The translations under genes and the position numbers were made by a program. Of a stretch of 64,000 nt of DNA, positions 1-12,331 are shown piece by piece; position 1 is the first letter of the stretch, and each line of letters opens with the position of its first letter. The stretch comes from Nectonema munidae (taxonomy: Eukaryota; Nematomorpha; Nectonematoida; Nectonematidae). Below the pieces are notes generated by a model. The model made no database searches. It saw nothing but the letters and a program-made list of their open reading frames with translations, and was not told the origin of the DNA. The DNA lies in NCBI GenBank assembly GCA_030549495.1, contig JAUIRK010000915.1:1-64000 (forward strand). The letters are read 5' to 3'.

Positions 1-1127
1 AGCTGTTTAAAAAGTACATTCTGGATAAAAATGAATATAATAGAAAAGAATACAAAAGTATGAGAAACATATATAATATAAAGATAAGATTTCATAAAAA
101 CTTGTACTATAATACCTTGCTTCAAAATAATCAAAATAACATTAAAAAGACTTGGAACGTTATAAATGAAATGTTAGGCAAGCGCAAAAAAAATAATAGA
201 GTTTCTATTCACGCGGATGAATTTTCTAATTACTTTTTCACTTCTTACAATTATAATGATGAAGTTTTTTCATACGATAAATATATAAAGTCCTATCCCA
301 ATTCATTTTATTTTAATGAAATTTGTATTAACGAAATATTAATTGCTTGTAACAAAATGAAGACCAACAATTCATCTGGCCATGATGATATATCTAATAA
401 AATAGGTAAAATTGCCGTTCCCTTTATTTTGAATAATCTACTTCACCTATTCAAAATGTACAAAGATGAGACATACCCAGAAACATTAAAATTAACAAAT
501 ATAATACCTGTATATAAATCTGGTAACAAATCTGAACCTAGTAATTATCGTCCGATATCAATTCAACCATTTTTTGGCAAACTCTTTGAAAAAATTATTT
601 TCACAAGGATGAACATTTTTATTTCTAAATATAATTTATTGAATAGTAATCAATTCGATTTTAGATCCAATGCATCCACATATGATGCTATTGCAGCTGT
701 TCTTAGTGATATTAACTCATCGTATGAACACAAATTACAAGTTTGCTCCTTTTTTCTAGACTTAAGCAAAGCTTTTGATCGGATTAATCATAAATTGCTT
801 ATATTAAAATTAGAGAAATATGGCTTTAGAGGTAAGTTCTTAAATTTAATCAAAAATTATTTATCTGATAGGAAATGTTATGTCAAAATAAATGGGGAAA
901 ATTCAAGGATTAATTGTTCAAACAACGGTGTTCCCCAAGGCTCTGTTCTGGGACCTCTTCTTTTCAACCTCTATGTTAATGATATATTTAACCTTAAGGA
1001 TGATAATTTCTGTCTTTACTTGTATGCTGATGATTGTGTTATCACCTACAAAAGTGTTAACTTAAAGAAAGATGTTGATAAAGTAAATTTATTTCTTGAT
1101 AAAGTTAATAGCTGGTGTATCAACAAT
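1..1127 (+). mobile_element. LINE-1: non-LTR reverse transcriptase, 5' portion (split by MULE)
   Basis: Reverse transcriptase of a jockey/CR1-type LINE, which copies its own RNA into DNA at a nicked target. The frame is open from 60 to the insertion point. Visible RT motifs in order are SNYRPISIQPF (finger), FFLDLSKAFDRINH (motif A with catalytic Asp), NGVPQGSVLGPLLFNLY (motif B) and LYADDCV (motif C; the YADD pair binds metal). The endonuclease half lies left of the window or is missing. At 1127 the frame is cut by a 5.6 kb DNA transposon and resumes at 6767: removing the insertion and one copy of the 9 bp duplication joins W-C-I-N-N to Y-L-S-I-N in frame. So the LINE was already here when the transposon landed. 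Clade is judged from motifs only. Confidence 0.9.
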
Positions 1128-1396
1128 GGGAGTAACTAATTTGTGCCAACTAGGGTATTTTGTGCCAACTACTTGAAAAATATAGTTTTCTTCAAAAAAA
1201 ATTGGAAATAAGTTTAAACCATAGTAAATAAGATTTTCTAAAAGTTTTATCATAATTCTTCAAGTAGATTTTTTTTAATTCGATAAAATCTCTTTTTTCT
1301 AGTTTTTTTTATTTTATCCGACATGTTTTTTAAATTATTTATCAATCTTTTCAAGACTATTCTTTCAAAGAAAAATGAACATTTAATTTTTAAAAG
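1128..1396 (+). repeat. MULE left terminal inverted repeat
   Basis: About 269 bp matching the reverse complement of 6499-6757 with scattered substitutions and small indels. Repeats of this length are normal for MULEs and are where transposase binds. It begins with a doubled TTGTGCCAACTA-type motif near 1141 and 1159. Confidence 0.92.
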
Positions 1397-3640
1397 GAAT
1401 TCAAACTAAAGCAAGAGAAATTACAAAGTTAACTTTTTTTCTTTATTATTAATATCTGTTTTTAATTCGCGTGTTTATTTTAAATTAGTTAAGTACTTTT
1501 TAATTAAATTTGTAATGTAAGGGGCAAGAGTAAGGTTTGGCTCGATGCCTGCTTGAATTCAATCGGGCACCAAAGCTTTCTTGCTCTTAATTTCACATTA
1601 GATTTGGAATTATCACTTCTCGATAAAAAGGTATTATTGAAAACTATTGAAGATTATTATTTTTGTGGTAATATACTTCAATTTTAAAAATCGCTTATAA
1701 AATTTTTGAATTTTTTATTCATTTATTTTTACTATAATTATATCAGCATTTCTTATTTTATCGTTCTCTTCCAAGTTATAACAATCAAGATCTGAATATT
1801 TACGAATGAAAAAATATTCTATTAACTCTTATATTTAGCATCCACATACAAAATACATTTTAATTCTAAAGAATATATACCATTTCATAAAAATTTAATT
1901 TTTCGCTCAAACTAACAAACAATCTTCATAACAATTTTCACAGGTCATAATCTAAATTGACAAAATCCCAACTTTTTAAATTCTTTTCATAAAATTAATA
2001 ATGAAAACTTTTCAAATATATATAGTCAAAAATAATATGATACCCAAAATATTTTCATGCATGGATATTAGTTTATTTTTGATAATTTTTTTGTTCCCAC
2101 TATGATGAGACGGGATTCTTTTCAAATATTTTTCTCTTACATTATTTCACAAATTATTAAATTTAAAAATTAATTTTGTTTATTTAATTTGTATAATATT
2201 AAATTATTTTTAAGAACAGCCATCTTTTCTCTCTTCCTTTCTCGATGTATTATTTATACAAAATTCTCACAGTTTTCCGAAATTCCGAAGCTTGATAATA
2301 GAACAAATATTGATTTCTAAAAGATTGTAAAAGATATGTTTACATCTACTACTACAGTGATTTTTATTGATGAATTAAAATTTAATTAATATATTTTTTT
2401 TTGAATTTCTTATTTTTTAGCTAGAGTTTGATCCCAAAATGATTTTGAGGGCCACTTTTTAATACCTGAAAACTTGGTAGAAATGGAAAACATGCACAAA
2501 AATCCATTGAAAAAAATTGAAAATATTATATCCGACTCTACATTGACTCATTATAAAAAATTCAGGGCATGTTTCTTTTTATCTTTAGTAATTTTCCGTA
2601 TAAAAAAATAATTTTTTTATTCATTCAAAAGTTCCAATCCCAAGAAAGAGATCTTGTCTGAAATAGTTTTTAAATCACAGGCAAATAATTTTTTTTCTCA
2701 TAATTACGGGCCAGTTAAAGGCCTATACTAGATCTGGGTTCTACAAATCAGTTCAATGCTACTTTATCCACATTTGGATTTTAGCAATACTTGTTATGTC
2801 TTTTGGAAGCATTAAAACTAAAAATTTTATCTTCAATAAACTGTTCAAATATAGAAACTGATGTTATACTTTTATGAATAAAAATTTTTTATATTATTTT
2901 TTATTTCATTTTTCGTAAAATCAAAATAAAATAATTTATATTGATTAAAATATCTTTTTGTTTCAAAAAAACCTGAGTACTGAAGTTTCTTAATTTATCA
3001 ATGTCATATTTTATATTTTTTGATATCATAATTATACGCCTAAACATTATGCATTCAAAGGCCTTGCTTATTTCCAACAATTATTGCAAAATAAAAGCAA
3101 TCTCGACAGAAATTATTGCAAAATAAAATCAGTTCAAAAAGTATCACCAGAAAATACAATTAAGTTGAATTTTTAGTGAAATAAAATAAAATATGCCTTT
3201 TTTAGCTCATTTATGCTAAAATTTTATAAGAACTGTAAAAGCCTGAAATTAACAAAATAAAAGTTTTCTAAAATATAAATCAAATACAATTTTGCTAAAG
3301 TAAAACAAAATTCAAATTTCATTATGTTTATTTGAAAAGAAATTGAATGATGAAGAGAATTAAGTGATATCAAATTATATATTTATAATATTTATGTGCT
3401 AATCTTGAATGTAACGAAAGGATTTTTCAATTAATGACGAAAGTATCAAAAAGATTAATTAACAAATATGAGAGATGAAATAAAAATTAATTCATGTCAA
3501 TAAATTTTTATTTAATACAAAATTTTGTTAAAAAAGAGAAAATTTGTGTATTTATATGAGGATGCGCAAAGTCAAGATGAACGTTTTTGTTATTAGTATA
3601 GAAATGCTTATTATACGAGAGCATATTTTTGACATGCATG
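1397..3640. other. MULE interior without recognisable coding
   Basis: AT-rich filler between the left terminal repeat and the transposase remnant. A weak hairpin sits near 1521-1592 (gcaagag... pairing with ...cttgctc around an aattcaat core). No gene or further insertion is seen. Confidence 0.5.
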
Positions 3641-4955
3641 TTAGATCGCATTATTTTTAGGTTTAAAAGAGAATCCAATATGGTAAAACATTTTGCAAAA
3701 CATTACAAGAGATCCAATCCTTTTTTTCTCGTATATTTTTATCAGTAAACTTTTCTTTGAATTAAAATCTAAAATATTGGCAGAATCAACTAAACCTGAA
3801 TTACCAAAAATTGAATTAACGAATGCCATAGTTTCTCTATGTTTCATGCCAATTTTATTTTTTAGATACCTTTGTATATTTTTTTCTAAATGTCTTTGGC
3901 AATATATGAGAGAAGTATGTGGAAAAAAATGTTTAATAGCCTTAACTAAAGCTTTTTCTTCGTCACTACCTATGATTAAATTATCTGTAGTAAGTTCAAA
4001 GTTGAAATCCTGGTTCAATATAAGTGATAAATGAGAGAAAAATTTTGAATATGATTCAAACTTTCCATCCCAAAGTAAATATATGGGACCAAGGAAAATA
4101 GGTACAACATTCTTTACTTTTCTTTTGAGATTTTTGTTGTCAAAAACTCTGACGGTAACGAAGCAATGGCTTCCTAAAATGTTTAACCCAGATTTGATAG
4201 ATTTGCTTAGATGTAATAGCTGATTTTGGGTATAACAAATTATATTAGGAAGTCCATTAGTATTAAGAGTCATTTCTTTCAAAAATGGGTGTCCAGTTGT
4301 TAGCATACATATACTTTGTATATTATCGGCGATATTGTTATTATATGCATGTAACGAATTTTTTTTCCAGATATATATTTAATATTTCTTAGGACTTTTG
4401 AGGTTCTAGGTATATCCTTTTGAGATTCAAGCATTTTAGAATAAATTTTTTTACATGATTTTGTTTGTTTCAATTGTTCCAATACACAATCCTTTATTGC
4501 TGGATTGGTTCTCACATATTCTTAAGTATGCATTTTTAAATTTCCATGATGAGAACGTTCTAAAGGCCTCGTTCCAATATACTCTCATAAATAAATATCT
4601 GCACCTTTCTCAATCCAAGAAATTCTTCTTTTAAAAAGATCCTTGCGTTTTAATTCTTCATAATAATGCACCAATGTAATAATTTTTGCATTATCCGGCT
4701 CTGGATTCATTGAAATAAAATTTTTGTTCTTTATATATCCAAAAAGTTCCTTATTTTTTTAATAAACAACAATTCATTATTTAAGTTTAAAAAATACACC
4801 CTTTTCTGTGTAGTTTTAGTCCAAACTCCGAAGTTATCAAAGAAAGTTCTTTGATCATTTTTATCTTTATGAATTATTTTTGTTTTAAAATAAACATTTT
4901 CTATAAAATAGTCTAGAATAACGCTGGAATAACAGAAATCAGAAGAAAAGAGCAC
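3641..4955 (-). pseudogene. MULE transposase remnant
   Basis: Cut-and-paste transposase in broken frames. The best-kept piece (4306-3641) reads through LGSHCFVTVRVF, then a GPIYLLWDGKFESYSKFFSHL-like stretch, then IIGSDEEKALVKAIKHFFP (second catalytic Asp) and IYCQRHLEKN, the C-x2-H motif diagnostic of MULE transposases. The Asp expected just before the LGSHCFV block is not visible, so the DDE triad is incomplete. Further fragments lie upstream at 4515-4300 and 4955-4731, the second carrying an FFDNFGVWTKTTQ stretch that I could not place in a domain. Stops and frame changes separate the pieces. The plus-strand frame at 3693-4034 is only its antisense. Confidence 0.75.
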
Positions 4956-6498
4956 GTTTATAACTACTCTGCTAGATAAAAATTTGTTACTTAATGATTT
5001 CAGTTGTTTTCCATTAAAAATATTTAAAGATTCAATAAATTCAGTGCTGTCTTCATTAGAGGCAAGATAGGTATGGTCTTTTAAGGGAGAAGGTGTTATT
5101 TTATTATTAAAAATGCTGTGAATCGGGCTTTGGCTTAGTTTTCATTTCATTGCTGTACTCATTTTGAGTGGAAATCAGCAAAACTTAATATTAATATCTT
5201 AATCTTACAAACTTAGAATTAATAGCAGACAAGTTTTACAATAAGACAGGAAAAAGTTAAGCAATATTTATTTATTATTATAAGAAAAAATCGATGTAAT
5301 ATCTACTCGGTTAAAATAAACAAAATGCAGATAAGTAACACCCAAATCAGTTTGCAGGATATAAGGGCATCGGCTGTAGTACAAACAAGGACGTAAAATT
5401 GTGCGAATTTTGATATTTTCGCAACAACTGAATTAAAGTGTTGTCCATGAGAAATGAGTCCTAAATAATTGAAAGAAGGAATTTAATGACAAAATAATCG
5501 GACTGTATAACGAGATTTATAAATTTAGAAAACAACATAAACTTCCATTTGCTTACTTTTAACATTTACTTTTTATTAAAGGCAGTGGTATATAAGTTAT
5601 TGATTTATATTTGAAGAAAGCACCTACATGGTATACGTATAATATATAAAGACCAAAATGTAAAATAGAAGTAATGTGATTTATTAAGATAAAAAGAAGA
5701 AAGATTTCAAATTGTTTCTAGAAGTAAACCCAAGTTGATGCCCTAAGACGAGTAATACTCAAAAAAGAAATGCAGATATTATTTTTTGAACGGTTTAGGG
5801 CTTTAGAACGAAACCTAAGTCGTTGTAGTTTGAAGAGAAGAAAAAATATATATCAAACAATTTAGTAGAATCTAGATAAATAGAAATATGTATGTTAACA
5901 CACACGTTATGAATATAGAAAGTATGCTTAGTATTGCCATTTCAGTGAAGGACCAAGCTATTAAAATCTAACTGATTGGGAATATAATTGTAATTTTTAA
6001 ACAAAATCAAATATGTTAATTAAATATTTTTTTATCAAGTATTACAAATGCACTTTTTTACGAGTATTTATTTAAGGAATATGTCAGTGGTCTTAAAACT
6101 ACTTTCTTAAGTCAAACAAAAGAAAAGAAGAGAAAAGGGAAAGAAAAGAATGAGTAGGATAGCAATGTTCTCAACAGAGTAAATATAAAGATGATACTAT
6201 GAAACATGCTAATTAATATAGGATCTATCAATGGTTTGTATGTGAAACTGTATATTATTAACACATTATGTTTACTATTATGTGTATATATAAGATATAT
6301 AGAAAAGCATAGCTGGCTTGGTACAATATGTCTATAACTTAAAATTAAATCTATAAGAATTAAAAAGGAAAACTATTAAAAGTGAAGAACACAAAATACT
6401 TTCTCAAATATAATTTTTTAAAACTAGATACTTTATTAAAAGTAAAAACTAGATTTTAAAATACATTGTTATAAAAGAAATAAATACTTTTATATTCT
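4956..6498. other. MULE interior, 5' side of transposase and noncoding
   Basis: The first few hundred bases (to about 5,150) may hold degraded N-terminal transposase sequence on the minus strand. The rest is AT-rich with a purine-rich tract near 6,115-6,155. No gene seen. Confidence 0.4.
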
Positions 6499-6757
6499 CT
6501 TTTAAAAATTAAATGTTAAAAAAAGTTGTCTTGAAAAGATTGATAAATAATTTAAAAAACATGTCGGATAAAATAAAAAAACTAGAAAAAAGTGATTTTA
6601 TCGAATTAAAAAAAATCTACTTGAAGATTCATGATGAAACTTTTAGAAAATCTTATTTACTATGGTTTAAACTTATTTCTAATTTTTTTTTGAAGAAAAC
6701 TACATTTTTCACGTAGTTGGCACAAAATACCCTAGTTGGCACAAATTAGTTACTCCC
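6499..6757 (-). repeat. MULE right terminal inverted repeat
   Basis: Mirror of 1128-1396, about 259 bp. A 67-codon open frame inside it (6513-6716) is a by-product of the repeat and is not taken as a gene. Confidence 0.92.
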
Positions 6758-7845
6758 ATCAACAATTATCTCTCCATCAATATGAATAAAACTCAATACA
6801 TGATATATAATTATAGAGGTCATAGTTCTGCATTAAATTTTAAACTGTCTCAAACTACTTTGGAAGAAGTTAAGCTCTAAAATTACTTTGGAGTTATCTT
6901 ACAATCTAACTTATCATTTAACATGCACTTTAAAAAGGTTATCAAGGATATATCCATGTTTTTAGGTTATATAACTAATATAAGGTCCATGCTAACAGTG
7001 AAATTTAGGTTAATTTTGTTTCACGCCTTCTTTCAAACAAAAATTAGTTATTGTAATTTAATTTGGGCTTCAAATAGCATCACATATACTAATAAACTAC
7101 AGTCCTTACAAAATAGAGCTGTCAAATTCGTTGAAAGTGAACAGCCAGATGTCATTAGAAAAAGATATGGTATTCTTACGATCGAGCAACTTAATCGCAT
7201 GACACTTTCTACTTTTATGTACAAAAATCTATTTCTTCTATCTTATTTTTCAAAATATTTTTTAAGTAATTATAGGATACATTCCCACAACTTGAGAAAT
7301 AATGTTAATATTTTTGTGAAGCACTGGCCAAATGCTCATATACGCAATAGCTTTCTCGCTAAAGCCATTAATATTTGGAATTGTTTACGTTTGCACATAA
7401 GATATTTACAAAATATAAAATCTTTCAAAAAAAAACTTAAAACACACTTATGTGGATTAGATTAGCTGATCCATTTCCGTATGATATAATGATTTATTGA
7501 TTTTTGTTTGTTCCTATTATTTTTTCGTGGTTTTGCTTTTCTTTTTTTGTTTATAACCAATCCAGTCACGTATTCTTGATTTCTCAGTCCTACCCTCAAA
7601 CTTTACCCAAATTCTCATTTCATGCTGCTCTTTACTTTCACATTAATATTTTTAATTAATTTAATTTTTTATTCAATTGTTCATCATTTGTAATCGCTTA
7701 ACTTTATAAAAATTGTATGCTTAAATTATTATCCTCATTTTAACAAATTTGCAAGCTTATAATGTTTAAGGATTTATTATATTATAGAACATATAAACAT
7801 ATTGTTTTGTTCTTTTCAAATAATAAATACCTAAAAAAATTATAA
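6758..7845 (+). mobile_element. LINE-1: 3' portion (RT C-terminal domain and 3' UTR)
   Basis: Continuation of the LINE broken at 1127. The reading runs ...LSINMNKTQYMIYNYRG... with one stop near 6,880, then stays open from 6,923 to 7,465. It covers the post-RT domain, with LFHAFFQTKISYCNLIWAS and ending in SFKKKLKTHLCGLD. A similar ending (SFKKKYKLHMF) in LINE-2 shows both belong to the same broad family. The 3' UTR is AT-rich; an aataaa at about 7,823 followed by a short A-rich run suggests the 3' end near 7,845, but no target duplication could be set. Confidence 0.85.
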
Positions 7846-8230
7846 CATGTCGGTATCCCATCTAAGGAAAAAATATGTTTGAATAACTGGTAAGATGGTA
7901 AGAATAGTCACAATTAGGAAACTAAGTGAGAATTGCTATTTGCAAACTTTAAATTATAAGTAATTTAATTTTTTTATGTTCTTTATTATCCTTAGTAACA
8001 CCCATTTATTTACAAATAAGAACTTAAAATTAAAAATAATATTAAATAAATGCTTAAAATAAAAAGATATACAGATATTTAAGTTTGAAGGAGCGCTGGT
8101 AATGAGTATTGTTATATATATTTATGTCACCCATTTTCTTGCCAGGTCATATATATTAATATAATTATTTAAATTAAAAAATTATTTTGTGTTATCAAAC
8201 TTACTATTATAAAAAAATTATGATTTTAGA
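7846..8230. other. AT-rich spacer
   Basis: Nothing recognisable: no open frame of note, no inverted ends. Confidence 0.4.
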
Positions 8231-8292
8231 GTTGGGAGCCATGGGGATCGAACCCCTGACCTTCAACTGTTAAGCTGAAGAGCTATTGGAAC
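8231..8292 (-). tRNA. tRNA-like relic (D arm lost)
   Basis: Read on the minus strand it gives a tagctc start of a D arm, an anticodon-like hairpin (ttcag...ttgaa), then ggtc and a perfect T arm, aggggttcgatcccc, followed by ggctccca. The D loop and most of the 5' acceptor strand are missing and the acceptor does not pair. It is a pseudo-tRNA or the head of a tRNA-derived repeat, not a working tRNA gene. The isotype cannot be called. Confidence 0.4.
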
Positions 8293-8443
8293 TGTTTAAG
8301 AAAAATTACAACACATTCAAACTCATAATTTTTCATAATTCCTTAGGTGTTATTTCAGCTTTTATGCAACTTAAGCAAACTTATGAATTATATTTGTCTG
8401 TATTTTTTAATATATTTAACTTTCATTAAAATTTTAGATACTT

Positions 8444-8960
8444 TTGTTTCTCATTATCTCTCATTTTTTGTTGATACAAATGTCTGAAAATAAAAAGCTT
8501 CGTCACTATTCATCAGAATATCAAAAACTCGGTTTTATCATGTGCCCTTCTAATAAAAAACTACCACTTTGTGTAGTTTGTGGAAAAACTTTTTCAAACG
8601 AAGCAATGAAGCCATCTCGATTAAGTAAATAAGAACGAACTTTATTTCAAAAACTAAAAATAAAAATATGAAAAGCAGTTCATGAGTATGAAAACTTTCA
8701 GAAACTCAAGTAATCTTGAAAAAGGACTTTATGCTTCTTATAAAATTTCTCTCCTAATTGCAAAGTCTTCTAAGGCGCACAGTATTGGAGAAAATTTGAT
8801 ATTACCTTGTATCAAAGACTTTGTTGATATCAAGATTGATCCAAGTGAAAAAAATCTACTTTCCATGATACCCTTGAGTAATAATACTGTATTATCGAGA
8901 ATAAATGAAATGTCAAAAAACGTAGAAACCATATTATGTGACAAACTAAGATGTACAGAA
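8444..8960 (+). pseudogene. hAT-A: ZBED5-like transposase, N-terminal part
   Basis: Domesticated-ZBED5/SCAND3-like hAT transposase sequence. It reads LRHYSSEYQKLGFI, then LCVVCGKTFSNEAMKPSRL, the first half of a BED zinc finger. After a stop and a frame change it continues as NLEKGLYASYKISLLIAKS, GENLILPCIKDF and ...CDKLRCTEFF, exactly the order found in this family. It is cut at 8960 by the poly-T (3' poly-A) end of LINE-2. The family sequence resumes at about 13,955-13,975 (F-Q-L) and 14,695 onward. No left terminal repeat matching the right end at 16,118 was found. Confidence 0.8.
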
Positions 8961-9402
8961 TTTTTTTTTTTTTTTTTTTTTTAAGATAAGATAAGACTTT
9001 ATTCATGTTTGAAAATGAAGTGAACTAAACTTTCGTTTATGTGTTCACATGGGAAAAAAATCCCTCATCCGTTCAGCGGAGAAGTATAAATGAATTGAAA
9101 TAAGAAGCATTAAAGGATGATAGATTCAAAAAAAACCCATAGGTAAACAAAATGAAAAATAAAATAAAACAGAATAATTTCAAGTTAGATACACACAGTC
9201 ATAAAACATCATTTGATGTTAAATTCCATTCTTCAAGCAAAGGAAGCATATCTGGATGTAGAAGAGTTGATGAGTGGATATATGAAGAAAAAAAAAGCGG
9301 CGAGATTCTAAAAAAAAATACAAAGAAGAGGAAGCAAAAGAAAATCCAAAAATATTTTAAAAAAAAATGTTTAAAATGAAATCAGCATAAGAAGGAAAAG
9401 AA

Positions 9403-11474
9403 CTAACGAAACATGTGTAGTTTATATTTTTTTTTGAAGCTTTTAATATTTCTTAAATACCTAATATGTAAAGGAATGGAGTTCCATACGGCAATAGATT
9501 TTTTAAAAAAATGTTTGTTAAAAGAAGTATATTTATAACGTCTATTACGTAAATTATTCTTTGAGCGTAAATTATATTGATAAAAATGATTATTTTTTAT
9601 ATAATAAATATTGAAAATATTTTTACTATTAATTACTTTATAAACAAAAATACCTAATTGAAACTTACTAATTTCTCCTAGAGTAAGTATGTTATGATTA
9701 AACACAACACTATTATGGTTTTTATAATCAATAAATTTAAAAGCACGTCTTTGTTTATTTTGTAAAATGTTAAATTTTGAAATACTACATAAACACCAAA
9801 TAAAGTTACAATATAAAATTTTAGAATGAAATAGAGAATAATACAAAATAATCCTAGTTTGAAGGTTCAAAAAATAACGAATTTTAAACATAAGACCTAA
9901 AGCGATAGATACATTCTTAATTACATTGTCATACTGTATGTTGAAATTCAATTTGGAATCAAGAAATACACCTAAATATTTATAACATGAAGATTGAGTT
10001 AATAAGTTACCACAGATCTGTAGTGGAAGAAACACTGATTTTTTTTCCTCGTAAAAACTATATGTTCACTTTTATGAAAATTAATGCGTAAACTATTATT
10101 ATATGACCAATTAGCGAAAGAATTCAAAAATATATTTAAAATATCGATATCATTGAATAGATTTTTGCTTTTGTGTAGAATTACACAATCATCTGCATAT
10201 AAACATAAGTTAAAATTATTATTTTGTAGTTTAAAAATGTCATTGATATATAAAATAAACAAAAGAGGACCCAAAATAGACCCTTGAGGAACCCCTATGA
10301 ATGTATCTAAAATTCTAGAACTACTTCCATTAATTGTACAAAATTGCTTTCTATTAGACAAATAACTACTCAAGATATTTAAAAACTTACCCCTGAATCC
10401 ATAGCAGCTTAATTTATATAACAAAATTTTACGATCTATTCTATCGAAAGCTTTAGAAAAGTCAATGAAAATACCACAGACATCTAAATTACTATCAAAA
10501 GATTCCAAAATATAGTTTACTACAAAAGAGACTGCCATATCAGTTGAAACACCTGACCGAAACCCAAACTGACGTTCATTCAAAATTTCATGTAAGTTAA
10601 TAAAATTTATCATTCTATTAAACACAATTTTTTCGAAAATTTTACTAAAAAAAGGTAAAATGCTAATGGGCCTATAGTTTTCAATACTTTCAGGGTTACC
10701 AGATTTAAATATAGGAATAACCTTAGAAATTTTAAAATAATCAGGGATATATTCATCCTTTATAATTTTGTTGAATAATTGGTAAAGGTTATTCAAAACA
10801 AATAATACAATATTTTTACCCAATTTGTTAGAAAGACCATCCCATCCTGATGAAGTAGATGCGTTAAATGTATTTGCAGTAATCAAAATATCATTAATGG
10901 AAATTTCATCAAAATAAAAAGTATTATCAAGTACTGGGATTAAGTCAAAGTAGGCTTCATTTGTAATTAATTGAGTATTTGTAAAATAGTCATTAATTTC
11001 ATCCGAATCAAAATGACAGTGATTGATTGGTTTCTTATCTAAAACTTCATTAATAAGTTTCCAGGTACTCTTCATATCAAATTTTGTGCTAGTGAACTTA
11101 TTATAGTAAAACTTTTCTCTACTTTCTTTTACTAGCTTATTATACCTATTTCGTATTTGTTTAAACTCATTTCATTTAGAAAGGTTTCGATATTTCAAGA
11201 AAGATTTATAAACTTTGTTTTTATACTTTCTAAGTAATCTTAATTCTGGTGTGAACCATTCATTTTTAACTTTGGGCTTCATTTTCATAAAAGGAAAACA
11301 TTTTTTATAGATATAAGATATTTTATCAATCAATACTTTACAGTACTCATTAGCATTCAAATTAATATCTATATACCAATCTTCATTCCACATACAATTA
11401 TAAAACATAAAATAATTTTTTGAAGACATGTTTCTGCATATAATATCGCTATCAGACTTTAAATTGTCAGTCAA
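9403..11474 (-). pseudogene. LINE-2 ORF2 reverse transcriptase and C-terminal domain
   Basis: Three pieces. 11,474-11,172: linker with EWFTPELRLLRKYKNKVYK. 11,075-9,999: RT with ENYRPISILPFFSKIFEK, FIDFSKAFDRIDRK (motif A), IGVPQGSILGPLLFILYIND (motif B) and LYADDCVI (motif C, YADD intact). 10,035-9,403: post-RT domain ending in LHIRYLRNIKSFKKK. The catalytic residues are all present but a stop near 11,170 and a frame change near 10,020 separate the pieces. Confidence 0.9.
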
Positions 11475-11602
11475 ATAAAAAAAAATTTTTTGTAGAAAAT
11501 AAAGTTGGGTAAATGATCCGAAATATCAATTAAAATGTTGCCAGAAAATGAATCCACAAAACTGAAATTAGTAAAAATATTATCGATAAGTGTAGAACTG
11601 GT

Positions 11603-12277
11603 TTATTGTATTCGAGTATGACCGGAAATATTTAGGTGGAAACCAAACTCATGCATAAGATTTAAGAAAATACTGGAATGATGATGAATAATTTTAATAT
11701 CCATATTTATATTGAAATCTCCAACAATAAAAACCTTTTTATTGAAAAAATTAGTTTGATTCATTAATAGAGTAAACTCATCTATAAAAAAATCTATGTT
11801 GAAACTTGGAGGTCTATATATTATCAAAATTGTAAATAAAATTGGTTCCTTAACATCAATTATTAGATATTCAAATGAGGTAAAGGGGCTCCCAATGTTA
11901 TTTGTATTATACATTAAACGTTTATCAATATAGGCTCCAAGACCGCCACCCCTACCTTCTCTTTTTTTTGTGACAAAATTAAAACCATCTATGGTCAGAT
12001 GAGAATGACAGTCCCAAATTTCAGTAAGACAAAAGATACCAATTTTATCAATGCCTAGATCATCAAATAATAATTTAAACTCAAAAAAATTCCTTGATAA
12101 ACTTCTACAATTCAGATGAAGTAACATAAAATTGAGTAAATTAGAAGTTTCAGTGTAATTTTCAAGTTGATTTTTCAAACTTTCAACGGTGTAAAAATTA
12201 AAATTATGAACTTTAGGTAAAAAACTGTTAAATTTATCGTGACTGTTAATATCAAAATTACAAAAATTGGAAAGCAT
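11603..12277 (-). pseudogene. LINE-2 ORF2 endonuclease domain
   Basis: APE-type endonuclease that nicks target DNA. Starts at the ATG at 12,277. Motifs: LLHLNCRSLSRNFFEF (N of the first metal site), IFCLTEIWD (catalytic E in the T-E motif), GRGGGLGAYI, YRPPS and VFIVGDFNIN (D-x-N). The frame stops at 11,603 after SGHTRIQ; the next bases in another frame read SSTLIDNIF and SDHLP, the end of the same domain (S-D-H motif). So one frame change breaks ORF2 here. Confidence 0.85.
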
Positions 12278-12331
12278 TTTATAGATTTATAGTATTTATG
12301 ATAAAAAAAATATATATATGATTCAATATAT

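Larger units (their letters stand above)
1128..6757 (-). mobile_element. MULE (Mutator-like) DNA transposon, 5,630 bp, inserted in LINE-1
   Basis: Ends start with gggagtaactaatttgtgcc and are inverted copies of each other. The 9 bp sequence atcaacaat stands at 1119-1127 and again at 6758-6766, a perfect target-site duplication of the length typical for Mutator-like elements. A minus-strand remnant between 3641 and 4955 encodes MULE transposase sequence. The element is non-functional as read: its transposase is in pieces. Age is moderate, as the two terminal repeats still match at roughly 95% by eye. An alternative superfamily with 9 bp duplications is unlikely given the C-x2-H transposase motif. 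Confidence 0.92.

Noticed and set aside
3693-4034. 113-codon plus-strand open frame
   Set aside because: Exact antisense of the MULE transposase remnant; no features of its own.
6513-6716. 67-codon open frame
   Set aside because: Lies wholly in the right MULE terminal repeat and mirrors the noncoding left repeat.
8221-8260. ggggatcgaacccctg as a left hAT terminus for hAT-A
   Set aside because: It is in the same orientation as the right end and not inverted, and is better explained as a tRNA T arm.
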